Positions 9,737 to 18,822 of a stretch of DNA of 64,000 nt are shown here, in pieces. The DNA comes from Candidatus Zixiibacteriota bacterium. Its GTDB lineage: Bacteria > Zixibacteria > MSB-5A5 > GN15 > PGXB01. The first letter of the stretch is position 1; each line of letters begins with the position of its first letter. The position numbers were made by a program, and so were the translations under genes. The stretch spans positions 62,001 to 126,000 of the forward strand of contig JAFGTT010000008.1 in NCBI GenBank assembly GCA_016933955.1, written 5' to 3'. A model generated the notes under the pieces. It saw only the letters and a list, made by a program, of their open reading frames with translations. It did not search any database and was not told the origin of the DNA.

Positions 9737-10513
9737 CTACAAACCCAGCAGTTTGATTTCCTGCTCGAATCGCGATGGTTTGAGACGGATCAGCCAGCCC
9801 TCGTCATAGGGATCCTGGAGGGCCGAAACGGGATCGTCGAGAACTTTTTGATTGACCTCGACAACGGTTCCTGAAAGGGGAGAAAGAATCGAATGAGAGC
9901 GCATGTCGGCCGAGAAAATCTGAAGGTAGGAGCCTCCCTGGCGGAGTTCATCGCCCGGTGAGGGCAGGTAAATGGTCTGGATTTTGCCGATCATCTGGAT
10001 AAAGGCACCCTCGACTCCCAGGAGGACAATCCCATCCTCCAGAAGCATCATCCAGGAATGATCCCCGATGGTTTTGATCCGGTCGACCGGCCCGCCATTG
10101 ATTTTACCATTGCCGTTTCCCCCGTCAGGGGAATCGGCGGCCAGAACCAGTTTGGCGGCCCGCTGGAGAACTCCCAGAAGTTCTTTTTTGGAAAAAGGCT
10201 TGGCGATATAATCGAATGCCCCCAGCTGGGTGGCCTGGAGAGCGGTATTGATCGTGGCATAACCGGTTATCATGACCACCGGGAGATAAGGGTGATCCTT
10301 ACGCACCATTTCCATGAATTCCAGCCCGTCGATTTCCGGCATCATTAAATCGGTCAGGATAACATCGATTTTATGCTCCTTGAGTTGTTCCAGGGCGGCC
10401 GCCACTGACAGGGCCGTGAAAACCTCATAATTATCCCGCTTAAGCAGTTTGCGGATGCTGTCCAGAACGATCTGTTCATCATCCACCACCAGGGTGTTTA
10501 TCTTACGTTCCAT
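9737..10513 (-). CDS. Response regulator fused to a GcvH-like domain lacking the lipoyl lysine
   Basis: A protein of 258 residues. Residues about 1-120 are a CheY-like receiver with the acidic pair in VVDDEQ, the phosphoacceptor Asp in ILTDLMMPEIDG, the Thr in MITGYA and the Lys in YIAKPF. A Gly/Asn-rich linker leads to a domain (about 145-250) that follows the glycine-cleavage H-protein: VGKIQTIYLP-like strand, SPLSGTVVEVN and DPYDEGWLIRLKPS. In true GcvH the turn carries a lipoylated Lys (ESVKAVSD); here the aligned residue appears to be Met in SADMRSHS, so lipoylation is not expected. I chose the ATG at 10513, which has GAGGA upstream, over TTG at 10531. It sits just downstream of its histidine kinase and lacks a DNA-binding domain. 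Confidence 0.88.
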   Translation of the reverse strand: MERKINTLVVDDEQIVLDSIRKLLKRDNYEVFTALSVAAALEQLKEHKIDVILTDLMMPEIDGLEFMEMVRKDHPYLPVVMITGYATINTALQATQLGAFDYIAKPFSKKELLGVLQRAAKLVLAADSPDGGNGNGKINGGPVDRIKTIGDHSWMMLLEDGIVLLGVEGAFIQMIGKIQTIYLPSPGDELRQGGSYLQIFSADMRSHSILSPLSGTVVEVNQKVLDDPVSALQDPYDEGWLIRLKPSRFEQEIKLLGL

Positions 10514-10532
10514 GGTTTTTTCCTCGGACAAT

Positions 10533-12371
10533 TCATTCTCCCGAATTAGAATTATTCTGCCTGATAAAGCCGGGCAGGAAAATACGGAAAATCGCCCCGC
10601 CGCCGTCGGCCATATCTATCTCAATCGTTCCCCGGTGCCGTTCGACAATACCCCAGCTGACCGCCAGCCCAAGGCCGTTGGTGCCCTTGGTCGAGAAAAA
10701 CGGCTCGAAAACTTTGTCGATCAGGTTTTCCGGGATTCCCGGACCGGTATCCTCGACCGAAATGATGCATTTATCCTGTCTCCGGTCATAGGCGGTAGTG
10801 ATAATAATTTTTCCTTTTTCTTTCATGGCCTCGGCGGCATTGAGCATCAGGTTCAAAATCACCTGTTGAAGCTGGCCGGGATCGCCCTGGATGGTCGGAA
10901 GATCATCGCCGGAATTTTTTTCGATGGCAATGTTGCGGAACTGGGGCAGTTTCTGCACCAGGGACAGCGCCCGCTCGACCACCTCGTTGGGGCTTAAAGT
11001 CTCCAGCTTGGGTTCTTCCTGCCGGGCGAAATTGAGGAGGTTACGGACAATATCGCGGCATCGCAGGGTCTCGCGGATAATTACTTTCAGATCGTCGCGA
11101 TGCGGGTCATCATCGGGGAAATCCTCCAGCATATCCTCGGCATAGGCCAGCACCCCGGTCAGAGGATTGTTGATCTCGTGAGCCACCCCGGCGGCCAGTT
11201 TTCCAACCGCGGCCAGCTTGGTACTCTGCACCAGTTGATCGCGCAGTTCCTTTTCCGAGGTGATATCCCGGTCGATAGTACAGGTCCCGGTGATACTCCC
11301 CTTATAATCGGTCAGCGGAAAGCGCGTGGTCTGGAAATACCGGTCGCGGCCGTCGATGGCGATAGTCTGTTCGTAGATCTGCGCCCGACCTGATTGCAGA
11401 ACCTGCTGATCATGCTCTCTGATTCCCCGGGCCATCTCGCGGGGCAGGATTTCACCGGGGGTTTTACCGATGAAATCCTCGACCGGGCGGTTGAACGCGC
11501 GGGCACAGACCGGATTAACAATGACATAACGCCCCTCGATATCTTTGATCGAAATCCAGTCCAGGGCCGAATCGATAAACGAGCGGAAACGCTGTTCGGC
11601 GCTCTCGATCTCGCGGCGCAATTTGACCTTTTCGGTAATCCGGTGCCAGATTCCCAGGATGGCGATAATTTTCCCCTCGGTATCGGTAATCGGGGTTCGG
11701 GTCACCTCCCAGTACGATTCATTGGGGGGATCGGTCCGCCAGACCATGGTGTGCGGCTTGCCGGTCTCGATGACATCATCCAGAAGAGAGATGGTCTCGA
11801 TACATTTGGCCGATAGAGCGGTGTTGGCCAGAAGCTCATCGCACGTTTTGCCCATCGCCTGTTCGGCCGTATATCCCGAAAACTCGCCAAGGCTGGCGTT
11901 AATCTTGATGGTCAGCTTGTCCCGGTCGAGAACCACCAGAGGATCGGGAATGGTATCGAATACCGACTGCAGGAAATGCCGCTCCTTTTCGATTTTTTGT
12001 TCCAGGTCGGTGATTTCGCGGAGCTGGCGGCGCTGGTCCTCCTGGGCGTTGACCAGGTCCCAGAAAATCCTGGCGAAAGTATGGTCGATCAATCCCGCCC
12101 CGGGCGGCATACTCCTATAAATCATCTCCAGAACGGAATCGCTCCCGGTCAATTCGATAATCAATTCGATATTGGGAATTTCCGACAGGGCCCGATGCAT
12201 ATCGGTGCTGGTTTCAAGCCCGATCTGACGAGCATAAACCATCCCCGGGGCATTCATATCCAAATCGATTACCGCCAGTATTTCAAGGGTCAGTTCGCGG
12301 AGAAAACCTCCCCGCGCCAGTTCGATAATTGCTTTGGCGCCTTTACCGCCGCCGATGACTATTGTTCTCAT
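10533..12371 (-). CDS. PAS-domain sensor histidine kinase with N-terminal Rossmann-like domain
   Basis: A 612-residue kinase with no transmembrane helix, hence probably cytosolic. Residues 1-110 look like a nucleotide-binding Rossmann domain (VIGGGKGAKAIIEL, then an Asp-ending strand AVIDLD). A coiled-coil linker, two PAS domains (about 135-265 and 270-385) and HisKA follow, with the phospho-His in GVAHEINNPLTGVL. The HATPase domain has N box LNLMLNAAEAM, G1 VEDTGPGIP, F box FEPFFSTK and G2 GLGLAVSWG. The response regulator with the GcvH-like domain follows at once, so they form a pair. The N-terminal domain could sense NAD(P) or another nucleotide; that is inference. Confidence 0.9.
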   Translation of the reverse strand: MRTIVIGGGKGAKAIIELARGGFLRELTLEILAVIDLDMNAPGMVYARQIGLETSTDMHRALSEIPNIELIIELTGSDSVLEMIYRSMPPGAGLIDHTFARIFWDLVNAQEDQRRQLREITDLEQKIEKERHFLQSVFDTIPDPLVVLDRDKLTIKINASLGEFSGYTAEQAMGKTCDELLANTALSAKCIETISLLDDVIETGKPHTMVWRTDPPNESYWEVTRTPITDTEGKIIAILGIWHRITEKVKLRREIESAEQRFRSFIDSALDWISIKDIEGRYVIVNPVCARAFNRPVEDFIGKTPGEILPREMARGIREHDQQVLQSGRAQIYEQTIAIDGRDRYFQTTRFPLTDYKGSITGTCTIDRDITSEKELRDQLVQSTKLAAVGKLAAGVAHEINNPLTGVLAYAEDMLEDFPDDDPHRDDLKVIIRETLRCRDIVRNLLNFARQEEPKLETLSPNEVVERALSLVQKLPQFRNIAIEKNSGDDLPTIQGDPGQLQQVILNLMLNAAEAMKEKGKIIITTAYDRRQDKCIISVEDTGPGIPENLIDKVFEPFFSTKGTNGLGLAVSWGIVERHRGTIEIDMADGGGAIFRIFLPGFIRQNNSNSGE

Positions 12372-12434
12372 GTCGGATACCCACGCCTTGGGCCGGGAAT
12401 TAAAATCGAAAACCCTCCTGCTGTATATCTAAGA

Positions 12435-13403
12435 CTATTGTATTCCGGAGTCAAGCATTTCATAATAGTCATCCAGGAATTGGTCGAGATTGGTATAAAA
12501 CTGCTTCGGCCGAATGGTGAAATGGAGCAGGATATCGTTCAGCTTCTCGGGAATATACGGATACAGTTTGCCGAGATTCATCAAACGGTATTCAAAAAAA
12601 CCCGAGGCGTCATCCGGAGCAAGGCTTTCCCGGATTTCCTCCGGAAACCGGCTGTCGCGGAGAGCCGCCTTGAAGGTTGTTATACCCTTGCCGACCGCGT
12701 AGTTGACGATATTGCCCAGGCTCCAGATATCAAAATCGGAAACATTCTGGTTGAGATCGAAATCAATCCAGCGGTAACGCCCGGTGTCGGCCTCAATAAT
12801 AATATGATCGTTACGGATATCCCCGTGACAGGTTTTGTTCCGGTGGAGAAATCTGATGGCCTCAAAGCTATCGGCCAGATTACGGAGAATATCCGGCAGA
12901 TCCTCGTGGAAATACCGCTCATGGCTTTTCTCGATTTCGAAAATCTGCTGGAAAAAAGTCCGGCCGCGAATGAAATCAATCACCCTGACATGATTGTTTT
13001 TATCATCCATGATGGTCGTGCCCTGCATGAAACGATTATCACCGTGGACAATATCGAGCACCCGGGCTTCTTTTTCCGGCGACCGGAAACAGTGAATTTT
13101 GAATACCCCGATATGCACATGGAAATCCTCGTGGAAAACCGTCTTAACGATTTTACGCTCACCCGATTCGAGATCAAAGACATTGAAAACCCAGTATTTC
13201 GGTTGATCACTGATCCCGAATCGTTTCTCGTACTGATGACCATTGACCAGAAAATCCCGGTCCCCGAGGCGGAGGATATGGCCGCGTTCGATTCTCATCC
13301 AGTCCGAGGTGTCGGTCAGGATGACAATTTGAGGCGGAGTAGCCCATCCAATCAGGGATTTTATGCGCTCGGCGATTTTTTCAGGATCATTATTATCGGC
13401 CAT
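12435..13403 (-). CDS. Atypical protein-kinase-like fold protein
   Basis: A 322-residue soluble protein that resembles protein or aminoglycoside kinases in its C-terminal lobe. The catalytic-loop equivalent is CHGDIRNDHIIIE (HGD in place of HRD, with the Asn one position early), and the metal-binding segment is WIDFDLN (DFD in place of DFG). DIWSLGNIVNYAVGKG matches kinase subdomain IX. No Gly-rich loop is obvious in the N-terminal lobe, though the VFDLESGERKIVKTVF segment could carry the ATP-binding Lys. I chose ATG 13403, which has GGAGA close upstream, over TTG 13418. It lies 63 bases upstream of the histidine kinase gene on the same strand. Substrate unknown; small molecule or protein are both possible. 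Confidence 0.7.
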   Translation of the reverse strand: MADNNDPEKIAERIKSLIGWATPPQIVILTDTSDWMRIERGHILRLGDRDFLVNGHQYEKRFGISDQPKYWVFNVFDLESGERKIVKTVFHEDFHVHIGVFKIHCFRSPEKEARVLDIVHGDNRFMQGTTIMDDKNNHVRVIDFIRGRTFFQQIFEIEKSHERYFHEDLPDILRNLADSFEAIRFLHRNKTCHGDIRNDHIIIEADTGRYRWIDFDLNQNVSDFDIWSLGNIVNYAVGKGITTFKAALRDSRFPEEIRESLAPDDASGFFEYRLMNLGKLYPYIPEKLNDILLHFTIRPKQFYTNLDQFLDDYYEMLDSGIQ

Positions 13404-13543
13404 CAATCTCCGTTTCAACCGGGATCGGATATAACCGGCATACTAATTTTTAAGGCAATCGGATTTCTTCAATATTAAATACCGAATAAAATCGGCCTTG
13501 CGCAAGGATTTTCGGGGTTGTTGGTATTTTGAATTCGCGTCTA

Positions 13544-14443
13544 TCAGGCTCCGGTCCGGGAAATATCTCTGGCCCGTCGGGTGGGCGGTAAAGCGGATAT
13601 TATCAGGGCGATAAAAATCAGCAGTCCCCCGGCCGCCCGGTGGGTAATAATCGTTTCCCCGCCCAGAGTCCAGGCAAACAGGGCGGCGAAAACCGGTTCG
13701 AAGGCAAAAATCAGTGACACCCGGACCGGCGAGATAATTTTCTGGGCCACCATCTGGATTACAAAGGCCGAGAGGGTCGGTAGCAGGGCCAGAAAAATAA
13801 CCGTCCGCAGGGCCGCCCCGGAGCCGACTCCGAACGGCAAATCAAAAATCAGTCCGGTCGCCAGACTCATCAGACCGACCATAATAAATTGCTGGCAACT
13901 GATTACATAGGGATCGATCCCGGCTTTCATATATTTATCCGAGTAGAGCAGATGCAAAGCATAGGTCATAGCGGTGATCAGGGTCAACATATCGCCCGGA
14001 TTAATATCGCGCAGGCCGCCGGTCAGAATCCAGAGCCCGCCCAGCGAAACGACTGAGGCGATGATATCGGTTCGCGACGGCCGGCTTTTAAAGATGGTCA
14101 GAAGAAAAATCGGGACAAAGGCGACAAATAGCCCGGTGATAAAACCGGAATTGGAGGCGGTGGTGTATTTCAGCCCCATAGTCTGTGGGATATAGAGCAG
14201 ATATAAAAGCACTGCCAGAAGAAATGACCGTTTCAGGCCGGTGAAAAGCGGCCTTTTCCCGAAGGCCAGAAAAATCAGAAGGACTGTCCCGGCCATCAGA
14301 AACCGGTAACCCACCATAATGACCGGATCGATATCATCCAGAGCCGCTTTGACGATATAAAAAGTGGCGCCCCAGATCGCGGCCGCATAAAATAGCCCGA
14401 TCTGGGCCAAAGCAGTGAATCTTCGGGGTGTCGTATTAGGCAT
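13544..14443 (-). CDS. EamA/DMT-superfamily transporter
   Basis: A 299-residue membrane protein with about ten hydrophobic helices arranged as two EamA repeats. The first has AAIWGATFYIVK with the conserved Trp-Gly, the second runs from about residue 155, and SLIFAFEPVFAALFAWTLGGE is the standard end of the second repeat. Members export amino acids, metabolites or drugs, mostly uncharacterised. It stands alone between the kinase-like gene and the carboxypeptidase terminator. Substrate cannot be assigned. Confidence 0.85.
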   Translation of the reverse strand: MPNTTPRRFTALAQIGLFYAAAIWGATFYIVKAALDDIDPVIMVGYRFLMAGTVLLIFLAFGKRPLFTGLKRSFLLAVLLYLLYIPQTMGLKYTTASNSGFITGLFVAFVPIFLLTIFKSRPSRTDIIASVVSLGGLWILTGGLRDINPGDMLTLITAMTYALHLLYSDKYMKAGIDPYVISCQQFIMVGLMSLATGLIFDLPFGVGSGAALRTVIFLALLPTLSAFVIQMVAQKIISPVRVSLIFAFEPVFAALFAWTLGGETIITHRAAGGLLIFIALIISALPPTRRARDISRTGA

Positions 14444-14523
14444 CAGATATGGAATTAGCCGATTCCGCCGGTGAATGTCAAAGGAAATCTATGACCCGTT
14501 GAACAGGTAATTAAAGCGAAAAA

Positions 14524-14559
14524 TCAAATAAAAAAAGGACAGCCCGAGTGAGCTGTCCT
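14524..14559 (-). terminator. Terminator of the M14 carboxypeptidase gene
   Basis: Read on the minus strand, AGGACAGC pairs with GCTGTCCT across an 8-base loop (14536-14559) and is followed by a run of Ts (14530-14535). It starts 20 bases past the carboxypeptidase stop. Confidence 0.82.
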
Positions 14560-14579
14560 AACATGATTTAAAAGAAAGA

Positions 14580-17435
14580 CTATGGGCAAATCGGCGCCGG
14601 ACCGCTCTTGTACAGGTAACTGATCAGATAAGTGGCATCGAGAATATTAGTCGCACCATTACCGTTCGCATCTCCGGCTTCCGGTGGAACCGGTGCCGGA
14701 CCGCTTTTATACAAGTAGTTGATCAGGTAGGTGGCATCCAGAATATTGACCGCCCCGCTGCCGTTGGCATCGCCGCAGACATAATCGACAATCGAAACTT
14801 CAGCCGTTCCGCAATCGACAAAATCGGGATAGATAATCCCGCCGCCCTGTGGAGCAAAGATAAATTCTCCTCCCGGTTCGATCATGACAGCGCTGATATC
14901 AATATCCTGGACAGGGGTTCCGCCCGGAATAGTGAGTTTGAGAGTGGCCAGTAACCCGTCTTCCTGCGGGGGAATGGTTAACGAAACGGAATAAAAACCA
15001 AGCATAACCCGGTTCTGAGACGGAAAGTATCTTCTGATAATCATACTGGGATCGCCGACAACCGATCCGACCGTGTCGATCAAATTTATCTCAACATCAT
15101 CGGAGTTATAAGCAAAACCAAGAGTTATGGCTTTCACGGTGGATTCATTGGTGAAATATACCGGGATATCGACCACCTGTTCGGTTTCAGACGTCTGCAC
15201 CGTGACCGGGCATCCCAGGCTGACATTATTCCCCGCGGTTTCATGGATACACTCTCCGGTATACTGGCAGGGTGCCTGCCCGCCGTAATAATAAAAATCC
15301 ATCATATAGACGACATCAGCCATATTGATCGAGCCGCATCCATCGGCATCACCCTGGTACAAACTTGACGGAGGATTTCCGCCATTGAACATATAGTTTA
15401 CAAGATAAGCGATGTCACCGACATTTATAACTCCGTTTCCGTCGGCATCGCCGCAAATTTCAATCTGCGGTTCGCCGACCACGACCTTCTTGTAATCCGA
15501 CCACGGACCCCACTCGCTGTCGGCATCCATGGCCCGGATTTTGTAATAGTACTCCCAATCATACCGATCCGTCAGGGTTATGGTGGTATCGGTCAGGGTA
15601 TCGGAATCAAAGGAAGTAACGGAGAATCCTTTGACCGGGTAGATATCGTCGATCCAGAATCCCTCCCAGGCATAGACCAGGCTGTGATCCTGGTAATAGA
15701 ACCGGATATAAATATCCTGGCCGGCATAATCAGACAGGTCGAACAGGCCCTGGGTCCAGTCGGACCAGCCGGTGATTCCGTTACCCAGGTTGTGATCCCA
15801 CCAGTCGGGCTGGTTGGTGGTAATATTACCCTCGATATTGGTAAAATACAATCCGTCGGTGGATACCTGCACATAAGCATAGTCCCAGCCTTCTGACATG
15901 GAGTAATAAGTCCAGAATTTAAGCGTATCGTTGGGCTGGACATGGTACGGTTCGAGTGTCGTGATATACCGCTCGGCATAGCTTGGTTCGCCAGAATGGA
16001 AACTGGTCGGCGAGGAGTGATCGTACGTATCGAGAACAAAGCCGTGGTTGTCCCAGTCATCGAAATCATCGGCGTAATCGGTGGCAACGGTTGGTTGCTG
16101 TTTTTCCATCAACTGGTATTTAACGGCCGGATTGAGTGTATCTTCATGCGTCCACGTCAGGACTACCGGCTGTCCGCTCTCGACCGAATCGGGCGCCGAG
16201 ATCACCGGCGCATCCGGCGGCAGGGCCGAATAAATATTCCCGGCCAGCTTCGCCAGGTAATAGCACACCGGAACATTTTCCTGGATCAGCGGGTTTATTC
16301 GCGAGGTTTCCGGCCAGAAGCCGTCATCGTACCCCCCGACTTCAATCGTGATCGCATAATTCTTATCTTTCAGGGTCTGTTCGCCATAACCCCAGTCATC
16401 GCTGTCGCCATTGGTGGGGTACAGGGTCCAGCCCGGTCCGGGACGGTAGCCGTTAATGGAATTGACGGTCCGACCCAGGGCCGAAAAAATATACTCATCG
16501 GGCGAGTAAATACCCACCTCATAGCTGTATGGCCAGAGTATCAGGTTGGAATAGGAATGGAAATAGAGCGTGATGACAAAATTGTGGGCAATAATAAAAT
16601 CGCGCATGGCCTGGGTTTCCAGTTCCGAGAAAGGACCGGGGCCGCGGTAGGTTTCATCGCCCGGATCCGGCGAGGAACCGATATCATCGTACCCCCACAT
16701 GTAACCGTAATTGCGGTTCAGGTCCACACCATAAGTCCCGTCACCGTTGTCGCGGCGGTTCTTGCGCCACATCCCGCCGCCGCCGGGGCTGTTCATATCG
16801 TTGTAATAATAACCGTCGGGGTTGACCACCAGCACGAACCACATCTCGCGGTTGTCGATCAGATAGGTGGCCTCGGGATCGGTCCCGTAATTTTCCAGCA
16901 GGTTCCACATGAATTCGATTAACACCAGGGGGGTGATACCTTCCCGGCAATGAATGGCGCTCGTGAAGAGTATTTCCGGCTCCTCTTCATCGACCGAAGC
17001 ATTGTCGGATATCTTAACGGCGTAAACATCGCGCCCTTCAAGGGTTTGCCCGATACTGATCTTGGGAGTTATCAGATCAGGGTAGACATAATTCATGAAC
17101 ATCTGCTCGGCTTCGATCTGTGAAAGGCTGTAAAACTGGGAAATGGCTTTCTCGGGAATCCGCGAACGGTAAAATTCGACCACATCCTCGTGGACGATTT
17201 CAACCCGAAAGCCTTTTGTTTTTAATTCGGAAATTTCTTCTTTATCGGTAATTACCTCAATGAAATCTTTCCCCTGCCAGACAACATCAAGATGCATCAG
17301 GCGGAGCTCCTGAATATCCTCCTTTGAATCAATAAAAATTTTTGCCTGGATATAAATATCCTCTGCCGACACCATGCTGTTCCCGGCAATCAAAAAAAGC
17401 GTTATAGCCAGAAAAGCCAGTTTTCTCCAGATCAT
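14580..17435 (-). CDS. Secreted M14 zinc carboxypeptidase with dockerin- and cohesin-like modules
   Basis: A 951-residue secreted enzyme with an N-terminal signal peptide cut near MVSAED. The M14 domain (about 115-405) shows the HxxE zinc pair in SAIHCREG, the substrate-binding NPDGYYYN and DLNRNYGY segments, a later zinc His in LYFHSYSN and the catalytic Glu in AITIEVGG. A fibronectin-III-like segment and a MAM/immune-inhibitor-like beta domain (about 455-610) follow. Two dockerin-like pairs bracket a cohesin-like domain (about 740-870): GDADGNGVINVGDIAYL with GDADGCGSINMADVVYM, then GDANGSGAVNILDATYL with GDANGNGATNILDATYL at the very end. GGGAGGTAATC precedes the ATG. It probably trims peptides outside the cell. 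Confidence 0.9.
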   Translation of the reverse strand: MIWRKLAFLAITLFLIAGNSMVSAEDIYIQAKIFIDSKEDIQELRLMHLDVVWQGKDFIEVITDKEEISELKTKGFRVEIVHEDVVEFYRSRIPEKAISQFYSLSQIEAEQMFMNYVYPDLITPKISIGQTLEGRDVYAVKISDNASVDEEEPEILFTSAIHCREGITPLVLIEFMWNLLENYGTDPEATYLIDNREMWFVLVVNPDGYYYNDMNSPGGGGMWRKNRRDNGDGTYGVDLNRNYGYMWGYDDIGSSPDPGDETYRGPGPFSELETQAMRDFIIAHNFVITLYFHSYSNLILWPYSYEVGIYSPDEYIFSALGRTVNSINGYRPGPGWTLYPTNGDSDDWGYGEQTLKDKNYAITIEVGGYDDGFWPETSRINPLIQENVPVCYYLAKLAGNIYSALPPDAPVISAPDSVESGQPVVLTWTHEDTLNPAVKYQLMEKQQPTVATDYADDFDDWDNHGFVLDTYDHSSPTSFHSGEPSYAERYITTLEPYHVQPNDTLKFWTYYSMSEGWDYAYVQVSTDGLYFTNIEGNITTNQPDWWDHNLGNGITGWSDWTQGLFDLSDYAGQDIYIRFYYQDHSLVYAWEGFWIDDIYPVKGFSVTSFDSDTLTDTTITLTDRYDWEYYYKIRAMDADSEWGPWSDYKKVVVGEPQIEICGDADGNGVINVGDIAYLVNYMFNGGNPPSSLYQGDADGCGSINMADVVYMMDFYYYGGQAPCQYTGECIHETAGNNVSLGCPVTVQTSETEQVVDIPVYFTNESTVKAITLGFAYNSDDVEINLIDTVGSVVGDPSMIIRRYFPSQNRVMLGFYSVSLTIPPQEDGLLATLKLTIPGGTPVQDIDISAVMIEPGGEFIFAPQGGGIIYPDFVDCGTAEVSIVDYVCGDANGSGAVNILDATYLINYLYKSGPAPVPPEAGDANGNGATNILDATYLISYLYKSGPAPICP

Positions 17436-17705
17436 GATTACCTCCCGTCAGGCAAGATATGCAAAGATGTAAATAGTGATAATTTAATATAATATAGGCG
17501 TTTACGTCGTTTATGCAACCTTTTTTTAAATATTCCTGTACCAACATTAAACAGATAGATGATCTGACCCGGGCCAAATGCCGATACAGTATTAATAGCT
17601 ACTTTCCGAAGTATTCGGAAAAGATGCTGTTCGGGGCGCAATATGTCCTGCTGTATCCCGGGTAATAATTGGGGATAATGAAATAAAACGGAAACAGAGG
17701 GGCCA

Positions 17706-18104
17706 ATGAACAAAAAAGTCAAACTTTGTCCATATTGCCACGCCGCCCTGTCAATCGATAAAATTGTCAGGGATCCGTCCATCAGGCCGATCGGGATGGC
17801 TTTCCATGATATCGACTCGCCTATTACTTATTACTTTTTCCAGCATGATGTTCCCGGTTGCGGCACCAGCTTTCTGGTCAATATCGAGGAATTCGCCGAA
17901 TATGTCGCTGATTCGATTGGTTCCGAATGTCTGGCGCGAACGGATTGCTGCGAGGGCCACTGCGTTAATCTGGAAGACCTCAACGAATGCCGGCAGGAAT
18001 GCCGCAATGCGCCCTTTCGGCGGTTTCTATTCGAAATGATAAAAATCAAGGGTCAGGGTAAACTGGAAAATCAACCGGTTGCCGATTCCCCGGTTGAATT
18101 ATAA
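17706..18104 (+). CDS. Hypothetical Cys-rich protein with N-terminal zinc-ribbon-like motif
   Basis: A 132-residue soluble protein that I do not recognise. CPYCHAAL at residues 8-15 looks like half of a zinc ribbon. Further cysteines occur in PGCGTSF, in DCCEGHCVN and in CRQECRNA, enough for one or two metal sites or an iron-sulfur cluster. GAGGGG precedes the ATG at normal distance. It stands divergent to the carboxypeptidase gene and ends 13 bases from the convergent membrane protein gene. The 270-base gap before it holds the carboxypeptidase leader and an AT-rich stretch, but no other gene that I can see. Confidence 0.65.
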   Translation: MNKKVKLCPYCHAALSIDKIVRDPSIRPIGMAFHDIDSPITYYFFQHDVPGCGTSFLVNIEEFAEYVADSIGSECLARTDCCEGHCVNLEDLNECRQECRNAPFRRFLFEMIKIKGQGKLENQPVADSPVEL

Positions 18105-18117
18105 CATTGAGTTTCGG

Positions 18118-18597
18118 CTATTCCAATTCCCCGACCGTCCGTAGTTCAATGCCAAACCAGGTAATTCCGAAGATAATCACCAGCATGGCCCGTACTTCCT
18201 GGGGCCACTCCAGCCCGGCGAAATAGAGGATACCGATCAGGGATACTCCCAGGCCGATCTTCAAAATCGCCTCGCCGACATGCAGTTTGACAAAACTGAA
18301 CAGCCCGAACAGAATATACAGCGTGACCAGGGCCGGTCCGAGAAGGAGAATCAGCCACTCCCATGCACCGGGCATCAAATTGAAATCCGATATTGTTTTC
18401 GAAGAAAAATTCGAGAAAAGCATGATTACATGAGCGGCGATAAAGAAAATCGCCAGGGCAACATAAACCAGACCCTCATGCCGATCACTTTTCAATTCCC
18501 GGATACCCACCATGGCAAAGAAAAAGGCGGCCGCAATCAGTCCGGTCAGATAAAGAAATGAGTTGAACGAGAAGAAATTTCCCAGTAAAATGTCCAT
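18118..18597 (-). CDS. Small multi-pass membrane protein of unknown function
   Basis: A 159-residue protein with about five hydrophobic helices: FLYLTGLIAAAFFFAMV, YVALAIFFIAAHVIMLF, WLILLLGPALVTLYILFGL, AILKIGLGVSLIGILYF and MLVIIFGITWFGIEL. No motif I recognise. GGAGGT sits 6 bases before the ATG. It is flanked by a convergent gene and by a 225-base gap that ends in the terminator of the next gene, so it is probably monocistronic. Confidence 0.65.
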   Translation of the reverse strand: MDILLGNFFSFNSFLYLTGLIAAAFFFAMVGIRELKSDRHEGLVYVALAIFFIAAHVIMLFSNFSSKTISDFNLMPGAWEWLILLLGPALVTLYILFGLFSFVKLHVGEAILKIGLGVSLIGILYFAGLEWPQEVRAMLVIIFGITWFGIELRTVGELE

Positions 18598-18778
18598 GGT
18601 ATTACCTCCTGAACAATTACTTTCGTAAGAACCATGCCATTCTGTCGAAAATTTTTATTACCATGTCTCCGTTAGTGTTACGTTATCAGAAGAAAGGCTG
18701 TCCGGGATACTGCCGGGCAGTTTATATGAATTAGGATGCAGGCCGCCGGGCGAAATGGTTGCATAGACAACCCGATTT

Positions 18779-18807
18779 AAAAAAAGCCCGGGGGTTCCCG
18801 GGCTTTT
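18779..18807 (-). terminator. Terminator after the sorting-domain secreted protein
   Basis: On the minus strand AAAAGCCCGGG pairs with CCCGGGCTTTT across a 4-base loop (18782-18807), followed by more Ts. It lies 16 bases beyond the stop of the 626-residue secreted protein. Confidence 0.88.
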
Positions 18808-18822
18808 CTTCGATAAAAGAGG

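Noticed and set aside
11976-13478. A 500-codon open frame on the plus strand
   Set aside because: It runs antisense across the N-terminus of the histidine kinase and all of the kinase-like gene, both of which have clear domains; its translation shows no motif.
15942-16922. A 326-codon open frame antisense to the M14 carboxypeptidase
   Set aside because: It covers the zinc and substrate motifs of the real gene and has no recognisable domain.
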